From Nymphaea colorata (lineage: Eukaryota > Streptophyta > Magnoliopsida > Nymphaeales > Nymphaeaceae): 64,000 nt of DNA. The stretch is from positions 5,592,001 to 5,656,000 of the forward strand of contig NC_045150.1 in the NCBI RefSeq assembly GCF_008831285.2. The letters are read 5' to 3'. Numbering within the stretch: the first letter of the stretch is position 1; every line of letters begins with the position of its first letter. The position numbers and the translations under genes are program-made. Below, in pieces: positions 37,232 to 49,980 of the stretch. Under the pieces are notes generated by a model that searched no databases, was not told the DNA's origin, and saw nothing but the letters and a program-made list of their open reading frames with translations.

Positions 37232-37379
37232 CGTTGGTGGCTCTAGAGTCCGAGAATCGAGAATCGCCGGATATAACCGGAGCTCCGCCGGAATCCTTTG
37301 AAAAGGGTAGGCTCGATTGAGGAGTCTTCTCTTAGGTGTGAAATCGCGGGCGGGGTCCGCGGCCACATGCTCCAACAAT

Positions 37380-37515
37380 TATGAGAGAGAGAGAGAGAGA
37401 GAGGCGCTGAATTTGTAGGGCCAAACGTTGGCCAATTTATCGTCCGCTTAATTACCATCCAATTTATCGTTCTGTTAAATACCACTTTCAAAAATTCATA
37501 TTTTTTTTTAGCTGG
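37380..37515 (-). promoter_or_regulatory. Promoter/5' leader of copy 1 with GA/CT tract
   Basis: The leader contains (GA)n at 37384-37402 and a block that reads, on the minus strand, AATTAAGCGGACGATAAATTGGCCAA. A TATTTAAC word (about 37478-37485, minus) could serve as TATA box. The same block, as TAATTAATTAGACGATAAAT and variants, precedes copies 2 and 3 and occurs inverted at 55614-55680, so it is conserved across the duplicated loci. Confidence 0.5.
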
Positions 37516-37805
37516 GTCAACGTACGAATGGCAGGTCAGCATAGAACGGACGCTGCGATGGATAACGGTGGATTTTATAAATTAGGAACGCCTTTATGAG
37601 GTAAATGACGAGTTTGCTGATGGTGCTGTACATCATGTATCGCCACCACTCATCACGTGGACACGATTCATGGACACGCCTGTTTTAATTGCATGAATGA
37701 TTACGAATGCGATTGTTCATGATCCAATTTTATGTTTCCCGGATCGCTCATCGAATTTCAATTTTAGTTGGTGTGGCCGAGAACGATCGATCAGCCACAG
37801 CCGGA

Positions 37806-38363
37806 TTAAAGATATAAGGAATGAACTCGAAGCCCCGACTGACTCACATGAATCATGTTCGCCGGTGCACATGTTCCAGAACCTTTCGTACTTATATTGG
37901 TCAACTTAGTTTCTTCTGTGATCAACTTTATTTTGAGTGTCTCTCCGGCGGCCGGCCGCCTCAAATCGACACAATTTGCAGACACGTTCATGGAGCCTTT
38001 TTTCTCGCTATTGACAGAGACCAAATTAAGGACAAACTGTTTGAAATTTAGTGGAAGGAAGAGAGACGTGATGATGAAATGGCTGTATTGTAGACGCAGC
38101 AGCCCAACTTGTAGAAGAAATTTTGGTAGGTGGCGGTCGAGCGTTCTGCTACGGTCTACAGACGGTGGAAGTAGACTTCCGCTCCGTCGTTCCAGCCCCA
38201 CCATGGCCCCGCAGACAGAGGGAGAGAAAGAGAGAGGTAGGAACGGAGGGAGGTAGGGTCGGAGGTGGAAGTAGTGGTGCAACTTAGTAGCAATCGCCGC
38301 TTGTGGTTCCCATACAGCACTGCGAACCTTCTCCGCCACAGCCTTAATCTTTGTTTCCTCCAT
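37806..38363 (-). CDS. Unrecognised open frame, 185 codons
   Basis: Starts MEETKIKAVAEKVRSAVWEP and is fairly GC-rich in its first half. It overlaps several long plus-strand frames, so open length alone is weak evidence. I recognise no domain. The Arg/Pro/Ser-rich middle reads like translated CT-rich leader sequence. It lies about 600 bp upstream of, and on the same strand as, the copy 1 gene. It is either a small gene, a captured exon or chance. Confidence 0.2.
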   Translation of the reverse strand: MEETKIKAVAEKVRSAVWEPQAAIATKLHHYFHLRPYLPPFLPLSFSPSVCGAMVGLERRSGSLLPPSVDRSRTLDRHLPKFLLQVGLLRLQYSHFIITSLFLPLNFKQFVLNLVSVNSEKKGSMNVSANCVDLRRPAAGETLKIKLITEETKLTNISTKGSGTCAPANMIHVSQSGLRVHSLYL

Positions 38364-40189
38364 TTCTTCCTTTTGCTTCCTCGCCTCTACGAGTTGTCCA
38401 TTTCAACCGACGGTCTTTCTCTCAGATTTTTGTTTTCTCAGTGTCTTCTTGCTGTATATATCATCTGTTGTTTAAACAAAGGTAGGGGACCTATTCCCCT
38501 GGCTGCAATGATTTTGATTTTCACTTCAAGGTGTTCTCTCTCTTTCTGTGTAAAAATTAAAGATGCTCGAACTACAAAAATTCTAGGATTATCTCTTTGT
38601 TTTCCTTTTCTTAGGGATCAGGTGGCGAGTAAATTATTAATGTAAAGAGGTGTTAAAATCAGGCCTTCGGTTTGAAAGAGTTAAAGAAGATGTTTGATCT
38701 GTAATGGCTGGTGAGAGAAGAAGCCTGTCCTGTTCCACCAGTGCTATATAGGAAGCACGTGAAACCTACCTCGTTCCATATAGCTAGAGACAAGTCAGTT
38801 GGAACACATGAAAAGCGTTCCTCAAGAACAGAATAAAGGCCGCCGGTCCCCACTGATCTCCTCCGTCCCTTGTTTGATAAAATGGACAGCTCAACCCCAC
38901 TAGTCATCCTCCTCTTATTTTTCGTCTCAAACAATGCAACTAGTCATTCCTTGACCATGGGCTAGCTTTAACATAGCATAAAGAGCATCACTAGCTTTAA
39001 TTGGCATTCTTGCAGAGTTTATTTTCTGAATTGTTGTCTTTATTCTCCTGCACATATTTGTTCCTTCTACTCTGGCTTGTCTCTTTGATCGCGACTACGT
39101 TAGAAATGCCATGTTGATGTTCAATTTTGTTTTAGACTTCAGCTTGTATTGTCATGTATATATACTCCTTACTTTGTGTTGCTTCATAGCGGTGCCTGTT
39201 TTATTTGAATCACTGTTACTTTCACAACAAGGTACTATTAGCGATGGCTCTTACCGTTGCTAATAAGACCTTCAGCCGTCGCCAATGATATTGCTAGTAA
39301 CGGCCTTCAGCCGAACGTATAGATGAGGCCAGTCGTGGCAATGGCATTGTGTTGTCACGAGGACGAGAACCCTTGCCAACAGTCTCACAGACAATTGCTC
39401 TTATGCTACTGGCGACGGTACCAGGTGATGCCAATACTCACATTGAGAATATATATATATATATATATATCAGGTAGAATAAGAAAACACACCTAGGACT
39501 GAAGTTTTATGATTAAAAACTTGGTACAAAAAATGTATCTGATCATGTCACAAGTATACAAAATCACATAAAAAAGTCCTACAAAGACTATTACAAGTAC
39601 ATCGGCAGACATAGATCTACGTTGACCTCATGATCCAATCTAAGCTTCAAATACACCTCAAACCACGACAACAAAATGTAGCCACAATATCTAATTTCCT
39701 TTTTTCTGGTTTGTTTTCTTGACAAGCAGCTTGCAGGAGACAATATACTCAAAAAATGGTTCTTGAGGCAGATTTATTTCTTGTTCTCCAACTAAAGACA
39801 AAAAGGAATTTTATTTCACGACATGTTCAATTTAATAACCGAAGCTTCTTATTTTCATGTTCTCAAAACCTATTACAGAAAAAAATGATGTAACAAAATG
39901 GATCACAATGACAAAAATGTGCAACAGTCAAGTGTTGTTGATTGGCCAAAAGAACCAAACATTCTAACATAGTTTTCTTCTTGAATTGTGTAAGAAAATA
40001 ACTTGGGTAGGAAAATAGCCAGTCGTCGTCTAGTCATGGATCGCAAAACAACTTGTCACCTTCTAGTCCATTCATACAATCATCGAGTCATGAACCAAGT
40101 TCTAGCACTTTTAATGATAATTCTCAAAGTGAAGAACTATCTAACGCTTCTCTTGGAATAAACCTAATATTGATTTACTTGTTCGCAGA
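38364..40189. other. Intergenic DNA with CACTA-like subterminal words
   Basis: No gene is supported. At 39238-39440 there are repeated TAGCGATGGC/GCCGTCGCCA/TAGTAACGGCC words in both orientations, resembling the subterminal repeats of CACTA transposons. A TA tract follows at 39451-39470. Confidence 0.35.
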
Positions 40190-41480
40190 TCCCACCCTAT
40201 GATCACTCACCCTATAGATGAAACATGTATTCCAAAGGCATATCCTACCATGTTACATTCCATCATCACTCATGAAGAGAAGTAACCGAATGAGCACTTA
40301 CAAACTGTGTTGGTCCTCAAATGGGCTTTCAGAATTGAACAAAACATTGATGTAACCATTGCCTATTGCAAAGGATGGTAGTCAGTGAAGGGCTACAATT
40401 AGAGATGGCAACCGATGAGATTTGGATCAGATATACCCTTAATCATATCCACTTTTTTCGATATTCGCATATTCAAATTCAAATTTTGAATTCAAATACA
40501 AATAAAGAAAAGTCATATCCGAATTCGAATCCAAAATCCTATTTTACAATCCAAATATGATCTGAATTTGATTTTTATATTCATATTTGAATCCAACTTT
40601 GAATTTTTAAACCGGATTTTGCCAATTTTCAAAATGTAATAGAATTAGATACATGATATTTGTCTAAAAGTTTATCTGATCTAAACCCTATCGAATATTT
40701 ATGTATATCTGAATCTGATCATGTGTCATTTTTTAAATCCGAATCAGATCCAATTTCTTAATTGGATATTATTTTTTTTTCATATCTGATTTTTTTGGAT
40801 CGATTTGGTTGGATATACGATTCAAATAGGATATATTGACATCCCTAGCTACAATCAACATGTAGCTGATTACTCTCAAACATTTAACCCAGTAATAAAG
40901 CCAACTATTGTTGGTAAGTGATTTCAATAGCCATCTTGAAGGGTGGAAAATGGAATAACTAGATGTAAATACCACTTTTGTTCATGAAAATCTTAAGGAA
41001 GAGGTCATTATGTCCCACCTAGATTTGAAAATAAGTGTTTAGCCAATCACGTGTCTACCTTCATAAACAAGCTCCTCATGAAACACAATTTGGGAAAAAT
41101 GAACTTTATGAAGTCAATTCATCCATGTTCATCTACAGGAATCCAGGTAACATTATCTTTACGCTAATTTATGTAGATGACATAATCATCACAGGAAATT
41201 ATCAACCTCAAGTACAAAAAGTAGTTACAACCTCGGGAAAAAGATTCCCTATCCAAGATTTGGGAAAACTAATTATTTTCTAGGGATCCCATTATCAAAT
41301 CTCAAGTTGAAAGAGTTCTATTTCAAAGACAATCCCCAGTGTATCTTTCTAATTAAAAGCCACGTGATAGACTGTATGCCAATAGTAATGCTGGATGACG
41401 CAAGTGTCACAGTACCCAAGCAGGACATATCCAAAGTGCTAAACATAGAGACAAATGGTTAGATAATTACAATATGCTAT
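40190..41480 (+). mobile_element. Ty1/copia pol fragment (linker plus reverse transcriptase), interrupted
   Basis: A plus-strand copia remnant. It runs from an integrase-RT linker (about 40195, HPMIT) through KWAFRIEQ, then a TIR insertion (40400-40847), then DYSQTFNPVIKPT, a WKMExLDVNTTFVHE segment and the RT catalytic YVDD box at 41170-41181 within LIYVDDIIITGN. It continues through FPIQDLGKL. Stops and frameshifts occur throughout. It fades after about 41480. Confidence 0.8.
40400..40847. mobile_element. hAT-like element nested in copia, perfect 8-bp target duplication
   Basis: 448 bp. The left end is TAGAGATGGCAAC and the right end, reverse-complemented, is TAGGGATGTCAA. The flanking GCTACAAT at 40392-40399 and 40848-40855 is a perfect 8-bp target duplication, as expected for a hAT superfamily insertion. 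The flanks join in the copia frame at the conserved KGYNQ position, so the empty site is recoverable. The interior is AT-rich with AATTCAAAT/ATCCAAAT words and no transposase. A sister copy lies at 52666-53073. Confidence 0.85.
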
Positions 41481-44400
41481 GTCACCTCTTACAAGAACTT
41501 AGGGGTGCAGTAACAGGGGTTTTTAAAGCGTTAAAATGAAAATTTCCTCGCCCTGCCCATCTATTTTCTCTCTCCCTCAACCGCGTCTTGTTCTGCCTCT
41601 TGCCCCCTCAGTGCCTCTCTCTCTCTCTCTCTCTCTCCCTCTCTCTCTCTCTTTCTTGTCTCCATGCTCTCATCTCTCTTCCTTTTCTCACTGGTTCAGT
41701 GGAAAACTCAATGGCTTCATACTGCCTAGAAAAGTAGCTAATGACATTGTACGTTCGGTAGGGCCAAATTTTTTTTTCCATGAAGCACTAAATATAGATG
41801 GTAAACACAATTTCAATTGAAGATGGGGCTGCCCCAGATGTCTTGGGGATACACCATTACTCCACATGACCCAAGTTCACTTAAGTTTCAATACTAAATT
41901 AACATTTCGATGAGTGGGCTTGATGGGGGCATACGCCCCATTGTTACCCGACCTTCCTTCTCCCCAGTGTACATTGCTTCTTTGACCCTTTATCCTCTCT
42001 GTCTCTTTCAAAGCAGCATGGAAAGGCTTTGGTAAGACGCCAACAGGAGAGGCGAAGCTGGATAGGTTCCTCTCTCTCTATCTCCCCGTTGTGTGTTGTA
42101 CCTTTAAACCTGAGGGCTTTAGTCACGAGATTTTAGTTTTACACTCACACATCACTTGTTTGATGAAATTATTAAGTGAAAAGCTAATGTTTCCTCAACG
42201 TATGTGTTGCTTTATCTTGCTCTTTTTTTTATAGTTTTTTTTTTTTTATGTTGCTGCCACTTCTTACTTGTTATGCTTTTACTTGTTACAGTCTAGACAG
42301 GTGCTATTCTTTTTTAACAAGCTGCTTGTAGAAGGGACATCTCTGAAGTCGAAAACATATGAGGAAGAAGATTTTTCTTTAGGGGAAAGTATCAAAGAAA
42401 TACATAACAAGGGCAATTATTATTATTATTTTATTTTACAATTGATTGTGCAAAGAAAAACGGAGAGGGAAAAAAAGGCTCAAAACAACGCATGTCAAGT
42501 AACTAATGTATGCATACAGGTAAATATATTTTGGGGGAATTTCTTTATTATGTATGCTTATTAACATAAAAATTATAAAAGAAAATGTCAAAGAAATTTT
42601 GTTAATATATTACTTTGTGTAGCTTATCTGCACGATGTTTCCTAATGTATATGTCTGTGGATATGTGGCCCTGTATATTGGATCCCAAGCCAGAACTATG
42701 TGGTTTGATGTGGTGGTTAGTTTTATGTGGTACTGTAGTGTCATATGTGGCTCTTTCTTCCTTGTTTGACTCTAGTATTTAAGGGTCACAAGACAATGTT
42801 GAAATGATCATAAATAGTTGGTTGATCCATGCCACTGCAACTGTGTTAATCTTTGAAAAACTTAAAACATTCGCTATATTATCTATCTATATTATAATCT
42901 AGGAATAGTTTGTCAACCCTATTATTGACTAGGAAATGAGTACTCTTCCTCCCTTTCTGTGGGCAGTGGCCCTCTAATCCTGTGCCCTTTCACTAATACA
43001 AGTAACATGCAAGGGAGTAACTTCTTCTTGAGCCTTTGAGCCCCTATATTTATATTAGACAATGGAAATGCCCTTGAGCCTCTAGATATATAGTGGGCAC
43101 GAACTGAGTTGCAGTCTCCAGCCATCTCAGTTTTCTAGTTCTACTATGAAATTCTAAATTTACCCTATCAAGCTTCTCTAGAGGCATAACAGGTTCATTT
43201 TTCACCCTTTCTTTTCTTTAGTTTTTTTTTTTTTTCTCTTCTTTGGTTTATACTTTATCAAATAATCTTCATAATTTTACTCTAAATGGTGCTGGCTGAG
43301 TTCTTGGAACATCAACAACAATTTCCTCATTTTAGTGGTCACAGAACTTTTTTTTCTTTTATCAACAGATCTTTGAGTGATCTGAACTAGTGATTGATAT
43401 GCAACTTTTGTTGGTCCAATTTAATTTACATACACAGGTTTTTGAATGTACACATCCCATTTTTTGGACCTTGCATGTGAACCGTCATTTTTGTTTTTTA
43501 TTGTCAAGTTGCTAAGTACTACCTTGCAAGAATGGACAATTGTACTGATGGTTGAACATCCATAGGCTCATTCGCCACTTTGAACTAAAAGTAAACGCTA
43601 TTTCAGGGTGCTTGGCCTGGCCCATTTCCAGATAATAATACCCAAAAATATGGTGGTGGTAACTTGCCATTATTTGCTCTTGCATAACTTGCCATTATAT
43701 GCCCTTGTATATCTTTTCTTCTATGCTATTTCGATCTGATTGCAACATAAGAAACGATCGAACTCCAAAGCCTGATTCTCAGTCAAAAGTTAGTATTCAA
43801 ATAAGCACAAGAAAATCTATCTGTTTGTTTTGTAGGATTGCTACAATTTACTTGTTCTTTGCTTCTATGGTGCCTTCTGTATGGAACTTATTTTGAAGAG
43901 CTGTTCTCTTTGTGTCTACAAGGTGGAAAGGTTAGCTGATTGATGCAAAAGGCTCAAGGCTCTCCTTTTTCATCTTGCGTTATGGCCACAACAGGATATC
44001 AAAAGCAAGAATGTAAAACATATGAATGGTTAAGGCAATGATTATGCGTGTGGTATATGTGCTTTGTGCATTTCTTGTTTTGGTATACATAGGGGGCAAG
44101 CTACTGGGTCAATGTGACTTAATTTACTATTTTTGCTATATATTGCTGCTCATGTTCAAGTCTATGGTGTTCATTTTTTGCATCAAAGCCATGACATTGT
44201 GCAACTTGTGGTCGCATTGACTTTTTTTTCTTCCTTTTTTTATTATTCACTTGTCAACTTCTATGAGAGACCTGTTTGAAAGTTTAACATGATGTAATAT
44301 GCTTGATTCTCCATCAAAAGCTAGCATATAAAATAGTTTTCAGTTCTCTTTTTCCTTTCTTGTTGTATCAAAGTTTTAGGTCAATTGTTTTGGTCTCAGA

Positions 44401-45259
44401 ATAACCTTGTGTTTTTTATGAACAGGTCCTAGACTTGTGAAGCTCTTTTGTAAACAAGGAAAACTTTTCTTCATGTGTATGGTACTTCTTGATATTATTA
44501 TTAGGATACAACAATATATATGACTGCATCACATGTGTATCTCATTGGTTATGAAGTGATAACATAGCTAATGCGGAACTGACCAGCAAAAGCTAGGTAT
44601 TGGAACCATGAACACCCGATGGTAGCATCCATCTTAATTTGAGGTGGTTAGCATGATATTATCATTCAAGTAGTTATATAGTATATATTGTTATATGGTA
44701 TTTATTGCTTGCATAAGATGAGGATAGAGAACTTTAATGTCATGATAATGGCTTGAATGTCGATGACAGTCGAAGGAAAATATTCTATTTCCTCATCCAA
44801 TATGAGCAAAAGGAAAGTCTAGACCGGCCCATAATTTCTGGTAATTGTTTAATGCCACTGCAGATTTTTTCTTTGCTCTTCTATGGCTAATTAGAGTTTT
44901 TAGTCGCTATTTCATAGTTTATCGTAGATGGAGGGGTATGTGTTATCTTCATTTACTCAATACTTGATATCATGATATGTCAATTATTACTTCTCTCTTT
45001 CTGGTTATTGTATTATTTTAGCATTTTTATGGTTGATTAGTGCCGATTACCTCAGTACCTGATATTTCATTTACTATTGATTATGTTTTGTGTATTTTAA
45101 TGTAATTAGGAATAATTGTAACAATTATTGTGTTATTTTTTTGAAAAAATAATTCATTTCATAATGCAGTGAGTGCATTTCTAAAGATCAAGCTGCATAT
45201 TTCCAAACACCTGCTGGGAGACAAGACCTGGCTTTCTGTAACGTGGATGCAGGTAATTT
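41481..45259. other. 3.8-kb stretch between two copia fragments
   Basis: No confident gene. It holds a (CT)n microsatellite (about 41611-41652), a pyrimidine-rich promoter-like patch and several open frames (41536-41820, 42268-42564) without recognisable domains. Its position between copia RT (ending about 41480) and copia RNase H (from about 45535), both plus-strand, suggests it may be a large insertion into one ancestral copia element. I could not identify terminal repeats. Confidence 0.35.
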
Positions 45260-45526
45260 GTAACATTGTTCTACATGTTACGGATTGTGTCATCAGGAAT
45301 GTTGTCGCTCTTCGTTATCAATGGAATCGACCACGTACTGTTTGATAGCACACGTGGTAACGTTAAGGCTGCATTACAGAATATCTTCAATTACGTGTTG
45401 TCAACAGTATTGAACGTTAAATTTCTTGCAGTGAGGCATGTCAACTCATGCACCAATCAAGCGATATTCATTGTAGCTGTGTGGAAACAGTATATTAAGG
45501 AACGCCAAAGGGACGTTGAATCTTAG
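45260..45526 (+). other. Unrecognised open frame upstream of copia RNase H
   Basis: An 86-codon plus-strand frame with balanced composition (INGIDHVLFDSTRGNVKAAL, ending KERQRDVES). It immediately precedes the copia RNase H remnant but does not match copia RT as far as I can tell. It may be a captured exon or chance. Confidence 0.2.
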
Positions 45527-45534
45527 CCTACGTT

Positions 45535-46293
45535 TTTCCAATCCCATCGATTTGCAACTCTCATTATTTTCTAACACTGGATTGGCAAGTTGCCTAGACA
45601 ATAGAAGATCGACAAGCAGGTATTTGGTGTGTTTAGGCACAAATGTTGTACCTTAGTTTTCAAATAAGCAACTCAAATTGCAACATCTTCTACTAAAGCA
45701 TAATATGAAGTGCTGGCAGGAGCCACGATAGAATTATTTTTGGCTGAAAGTGCTTTTTCAAAAAACTTGGAAAATTACATGCATGATACAAATAATATTG
45801 TCTTTCATTTTCCTGCAAAGCATGTAAAAATAGACTGCATCTTATTAAGAGAAAATCACAAACCAAGCTATGTCACCTGGGTGCGTTTCTCAGGAGCTCG
45901 CACCCGCACCGGGTGAGTTGCGGGTGCGGGTGCGCTCCAGGTGCGCACCCAAACCGCACCCAGGGGAGTTGGATCAAGTTCCGAGTCGAATCCAAATCCA
46001 AACCAAGTTTATTGCGTGTATGGTTTGGATCTGGATATGATTTCGGGATGAAATCAGATTAGAAATCCACAAAATCAAATCCAAATCTCCGTCGGTTGTT
46101 GCATCTAATTTAATACATCTATAGATATATTATATGTTCTATTTTCTCTTTCAAAAAAAACGATACAGGACTAAAGAATTGTGGCTTTCATAAAACGATC
46201 TGTTTGCTTTTTTTTCAAACATTTCTTTTTTGATTTTTTTCCATTATCATAAAAATGTATAATTTTAATTGTGTTATTTAATTTCTACGAAAA

Positions 46294-46327
<34 letters not shown>

Positions 46328-46504
46328 TTAATAAAATATCTTCACCGCACCGCCGCACTTAATTTTTTTAAGATGTGCTGCACCGGCACCCGCACCCGCA
46401 CCCCGCATTCAGGTGACATAGAAACCAAGCATGTGAAATTCATGCTTGTCAAGTCTAACAACCAACTGAAATTTAATCAACTCAGGAGCAAGTTGAACCT
46501 CAAT
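45535..46504 (+). mobile_element. Ty1/copia RNase H fragment, interrupted
   Basis: A plus-strand remnant of copia RNase H. It contains SNTGLASCLDNRRSTSRYLV, a decayed AEYEVLAGA-type segment and HVKIDCILLREN, corresponding to the HIEIDxHFVRE box. A TIR element (45868-46421) interrupts it, and it continues with KSNNQLKF and LRSKLNLNA. The catalytic residues are partly lost. The frame ends where another TIR element starts at 46505. Confidence 0.7.
45868..46421. mobile_element. hAT-like CTATGTCAC-family element nested in copia
   Basis: 554 bp with 12-bp inverted termini (CTATGTCACCTG at the left and its exact reverse complement at the right). It is flanked by a perfect 8-bp duplication, AAACCAAG (45860-45867 and 46422-46429). 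The GC-rich ends carry CCGCACCCGCACC words, and a (TAA)n tract lies at about 46298-46326. It has no coding capacity. It is related to the partial copy at 9165. Confidence 0.85.
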
Positions 46505-47447
46505 GCGTAGTTGGCAAACCCGGAGCTTCGGCTCAAAAATTGGCTGAGTTGGATCAGGGTCATTCCACTATTGGGCCACAAGTCAGGACTCACGCAATTT
46601 ATCATTGAGACTTGCGCAATTTGGGCCATAATAGGTTGACTCGTTGGGTCATTGACTCAGCTCAGAATCGTTCGAGTCGGGCATGATGCGAATTTCTTGG
46701 CCATTCCAATACGAATGACATTTTAACCCAGTTTTTACATATAAACCAGTTTTGTCGGACAAGGTATGAAAAGAGTGCTGCTGCCTAATGGCCATTGCTA
46801 TATAATGAAGAATTGTAGCTAGGCTTTTACTGATCAACAAAGGGCATTTCACTGGTGCTAATGACCTTCCGCCACCAAGATCGTCTGGTGTTCTCTCTCT
46901 CTCAGATGCTTCCATGGTGAGACCGCGGAATAATAAAAGACAGCCAAAACTAGATAAAGAGTCGTCACCCTATGCCAAGCATGAATCTCAGCCTTCCTCT
47001 CATCTATAATTTTTTCATGGGATAAAAATTTGCATCTCTAATCAGAATCAGGACCGTGTACGTACTGTGCCTATTTAAGTTTGTTTAACTTTTTGTCATA
47101 TTCGTTCTTATGTAAGCAATTTGATTATATAATTTTATGTTTTGCATATTTTGCAATCATTTGATACCATACTTGCTGCAGTGATGTTAGATCATACACT
47201 AGTTGTTAACTTGATGCTTAATTGTTAGTTTGTAGTTGTGCAATGGAAGTTTGTCTTCAACTCTAATAAAGTATGTTTATTTTAGTTGATAATTACCTGT
47301 CACTTTTTAGATATGTTTAAATTTTTCATAAAAAATACACAATAAAAATTTATGACCAAACCCGGCCGAGTCACCAAGTCAAGTCACCGACCCAATAACC
47401 CAATGGTCTGCATATCCAAGTCCGATTTCTGGGTTTGCCAATTACGC
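46505..47447. mobile_element. 943-bp TIR element at the end of the copia remnant
   Basis: The left end is GCGTAGTTGGCAAACCCGGA and the right end, reverse-complemented, is GCGTAATTGGCAAACCCAGA, an 18/20 inverted match. The flanks CTCAAT and CTGAAT may be a decayed target duplication. The interior has GA microsatellite traces and no recognisable transposase. Confidence 0.65.
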
Positions 47448-48640
47448 CTGAATTAGATTAGCTTGATTGTACATGTCAACAAGGAAACTGGAATAGATGG
47501 TGGGTGGACATCGAATCGGGTATAAAGTTGATGGTCGGGTCTGACTGATAACTAAGTGGGCTGAGCTTGGACCACCGACAATGGCTTTGGGTCAGCTCGA
47601 ATCTAACTTTGTTGAGCCCTGGGCCAGCGTGGCCTTGTCCAATGTCCAGCCTTACCCAAAAGCAATGAATCAAATTGGTGGTGTTCTTTTTGTAAGGAAA
47701 AAAATAATAAAGGGTACCAATGATTATGATAACCCAAATCTCCTCGGGATCTATGTAGCAATTCTATGTAAAGACCAGTAGTGGAGTCCCTCTTCTCAAT
47801 CAATCAATAGAGAACAAGAGAGAAGTAAATGTAATCTCTCAAAGCTGGATCACTATAAATTGATTTTTGTGTTGGATGCTTCAGTTTTCTTGTAGAAAAT
47901 AATAGTAGATGACGAAAATGTCTAATCGTCTTTTTCTTTTTGCTTTTTTCTTAACTATGACCCGGTTTAAATAGATGGATGGCACTGAAAAAGTTTATAT
48001 ATATATATATATATTGGTTGATTTCATAAGTATGGATTTAACATGACCCTATTTAAGATTTGTGGTAATCACACATGCATGATCTAGTCTCCACGTTTTC
48101 AAAATAAACGTATTTCCAAATTAGTGAAATATTACCAATGAATAACATCTTCAAATATTTTAATGTCTTATGCCTTGGTTTCGATTTTTCGAAATTAAAA
48201 TTAAGGTCTCCCCTCAAAAACCTGAAAGTACCAACGTCTTATATACTAATTTGGTAAAGAAACCAAATTCTTTCTCACCGTCGCAACAGGGAAAACGAGA
48301 CTTACAGTTTATAATTGCTCCGGCATACGTTTTGGTCCAAACGTATGACAACATTGCGCGATGGCCGATATGTTATCCTCTCGTCATATCACACGTCTAT
48401 TTTGTCCATTGTTAAATTTCTGTAGGATAATATTTTCAGATATCTTGAAAAATCCTCTTTGAAATGAAAGATGAAGTTTGTTTTTTTTTTAAAAAAAGAC
48501 AAAAATGGATTGTAAAAAAATAAAAGAATAAAACTAAACTTCATTAAAAAAATTTTAAAATGCCTCCAACCCTCTCTCTCTCTTTTGAAAAGTATATATT
48601 TGTTGCCTGCATAGAATTGTGCAGGACAATATCCGACTTT
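47448..48640. other. Intergenic DNA leading into duplicated locus copy 2
   Basis: 47480-47640 is GGGC-rich and resembles the small TIR elements elsewhere. From about 48008 (GGTTGATTTCATAAG) onward the sequence matches 53986 onward, so the segmental duplication shared by copies 2 and 3 begins here. There is no gene. Confidence 0.4.
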
Positions 48641-48836
48641 TCATAAACGTCGCCATCATCTACGGGATCCCACATCTTTTGCATCCAAGAAGAGACAAAG
48701 GAATCTTTTAATGTACATATGGAGCCACTTGCAACACAACCAAGTTCACAAAATCCACTAAGAACAGGAAATTGGTCCCGTAGGATCACAATTTCAACAA
48801 CGGGCTTTTGGTGCATTTTGGTTTTGGAACATGACC

Positions 48837-48870
48837 AAGTTCATGAACAGCAGAAACTTATCATGAACTT
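48837..48870 (-). promoter_or_regulatory. Conserved 3' hairpin, copy 2
   Basis: Perfect 10-bp arms AAGTTCATGA and TCATGAACTT with a 14-nt loop, about 290 bp downstream of the copy 2 stop codon. It corresponds to 36329-36362 and 54351-54384. Confidence 0.5.
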
Positions 48871-49162
48871 GGGGCCACGACCCTATTTTTTGTTGCAACT
48901 TCAATTACAATTAGTACCTCTAGCAGCCTTCTACCAGCAAAGGCACAACCTCCTCCTTGAAAAAGAGGGAAAGGAAGGACAAGTCTCGTCCTATCAAAAT
49001 CAGTAACCATTTCTGTAGCCAGAGAAGAGCTTCCATGACTACGAAACCAGTAGTTATGATGTTGCCTATTTCATCCCCACAGGCACCAACCCTTTTGGAC
49101 ATGGTATGGTAGGAAGCAGAGATGTAAGAAAAGAAAAGGAAAAACTGCTGGCGGTCATAAAA

Positions 49163-49910
<748 letters not shown>

Positions 49911-49980
49911 GCTCAAAAGGCAATAGGTGGTCTTGTGCAAACATGCAAATGATAATCCATACTTGGGTAGCCTTAGACAA

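Noticed and set aside
36541..37301. Plus-strand open frames opposite WAYLQ gene copy 1 (36623-37009, 36768-37043, 37056-37301)
   Set aside because: They are antisense shadows of a GC-rich coding sequence. The minus-strand frame is the one shared with copy 2 and carries the conserved core.
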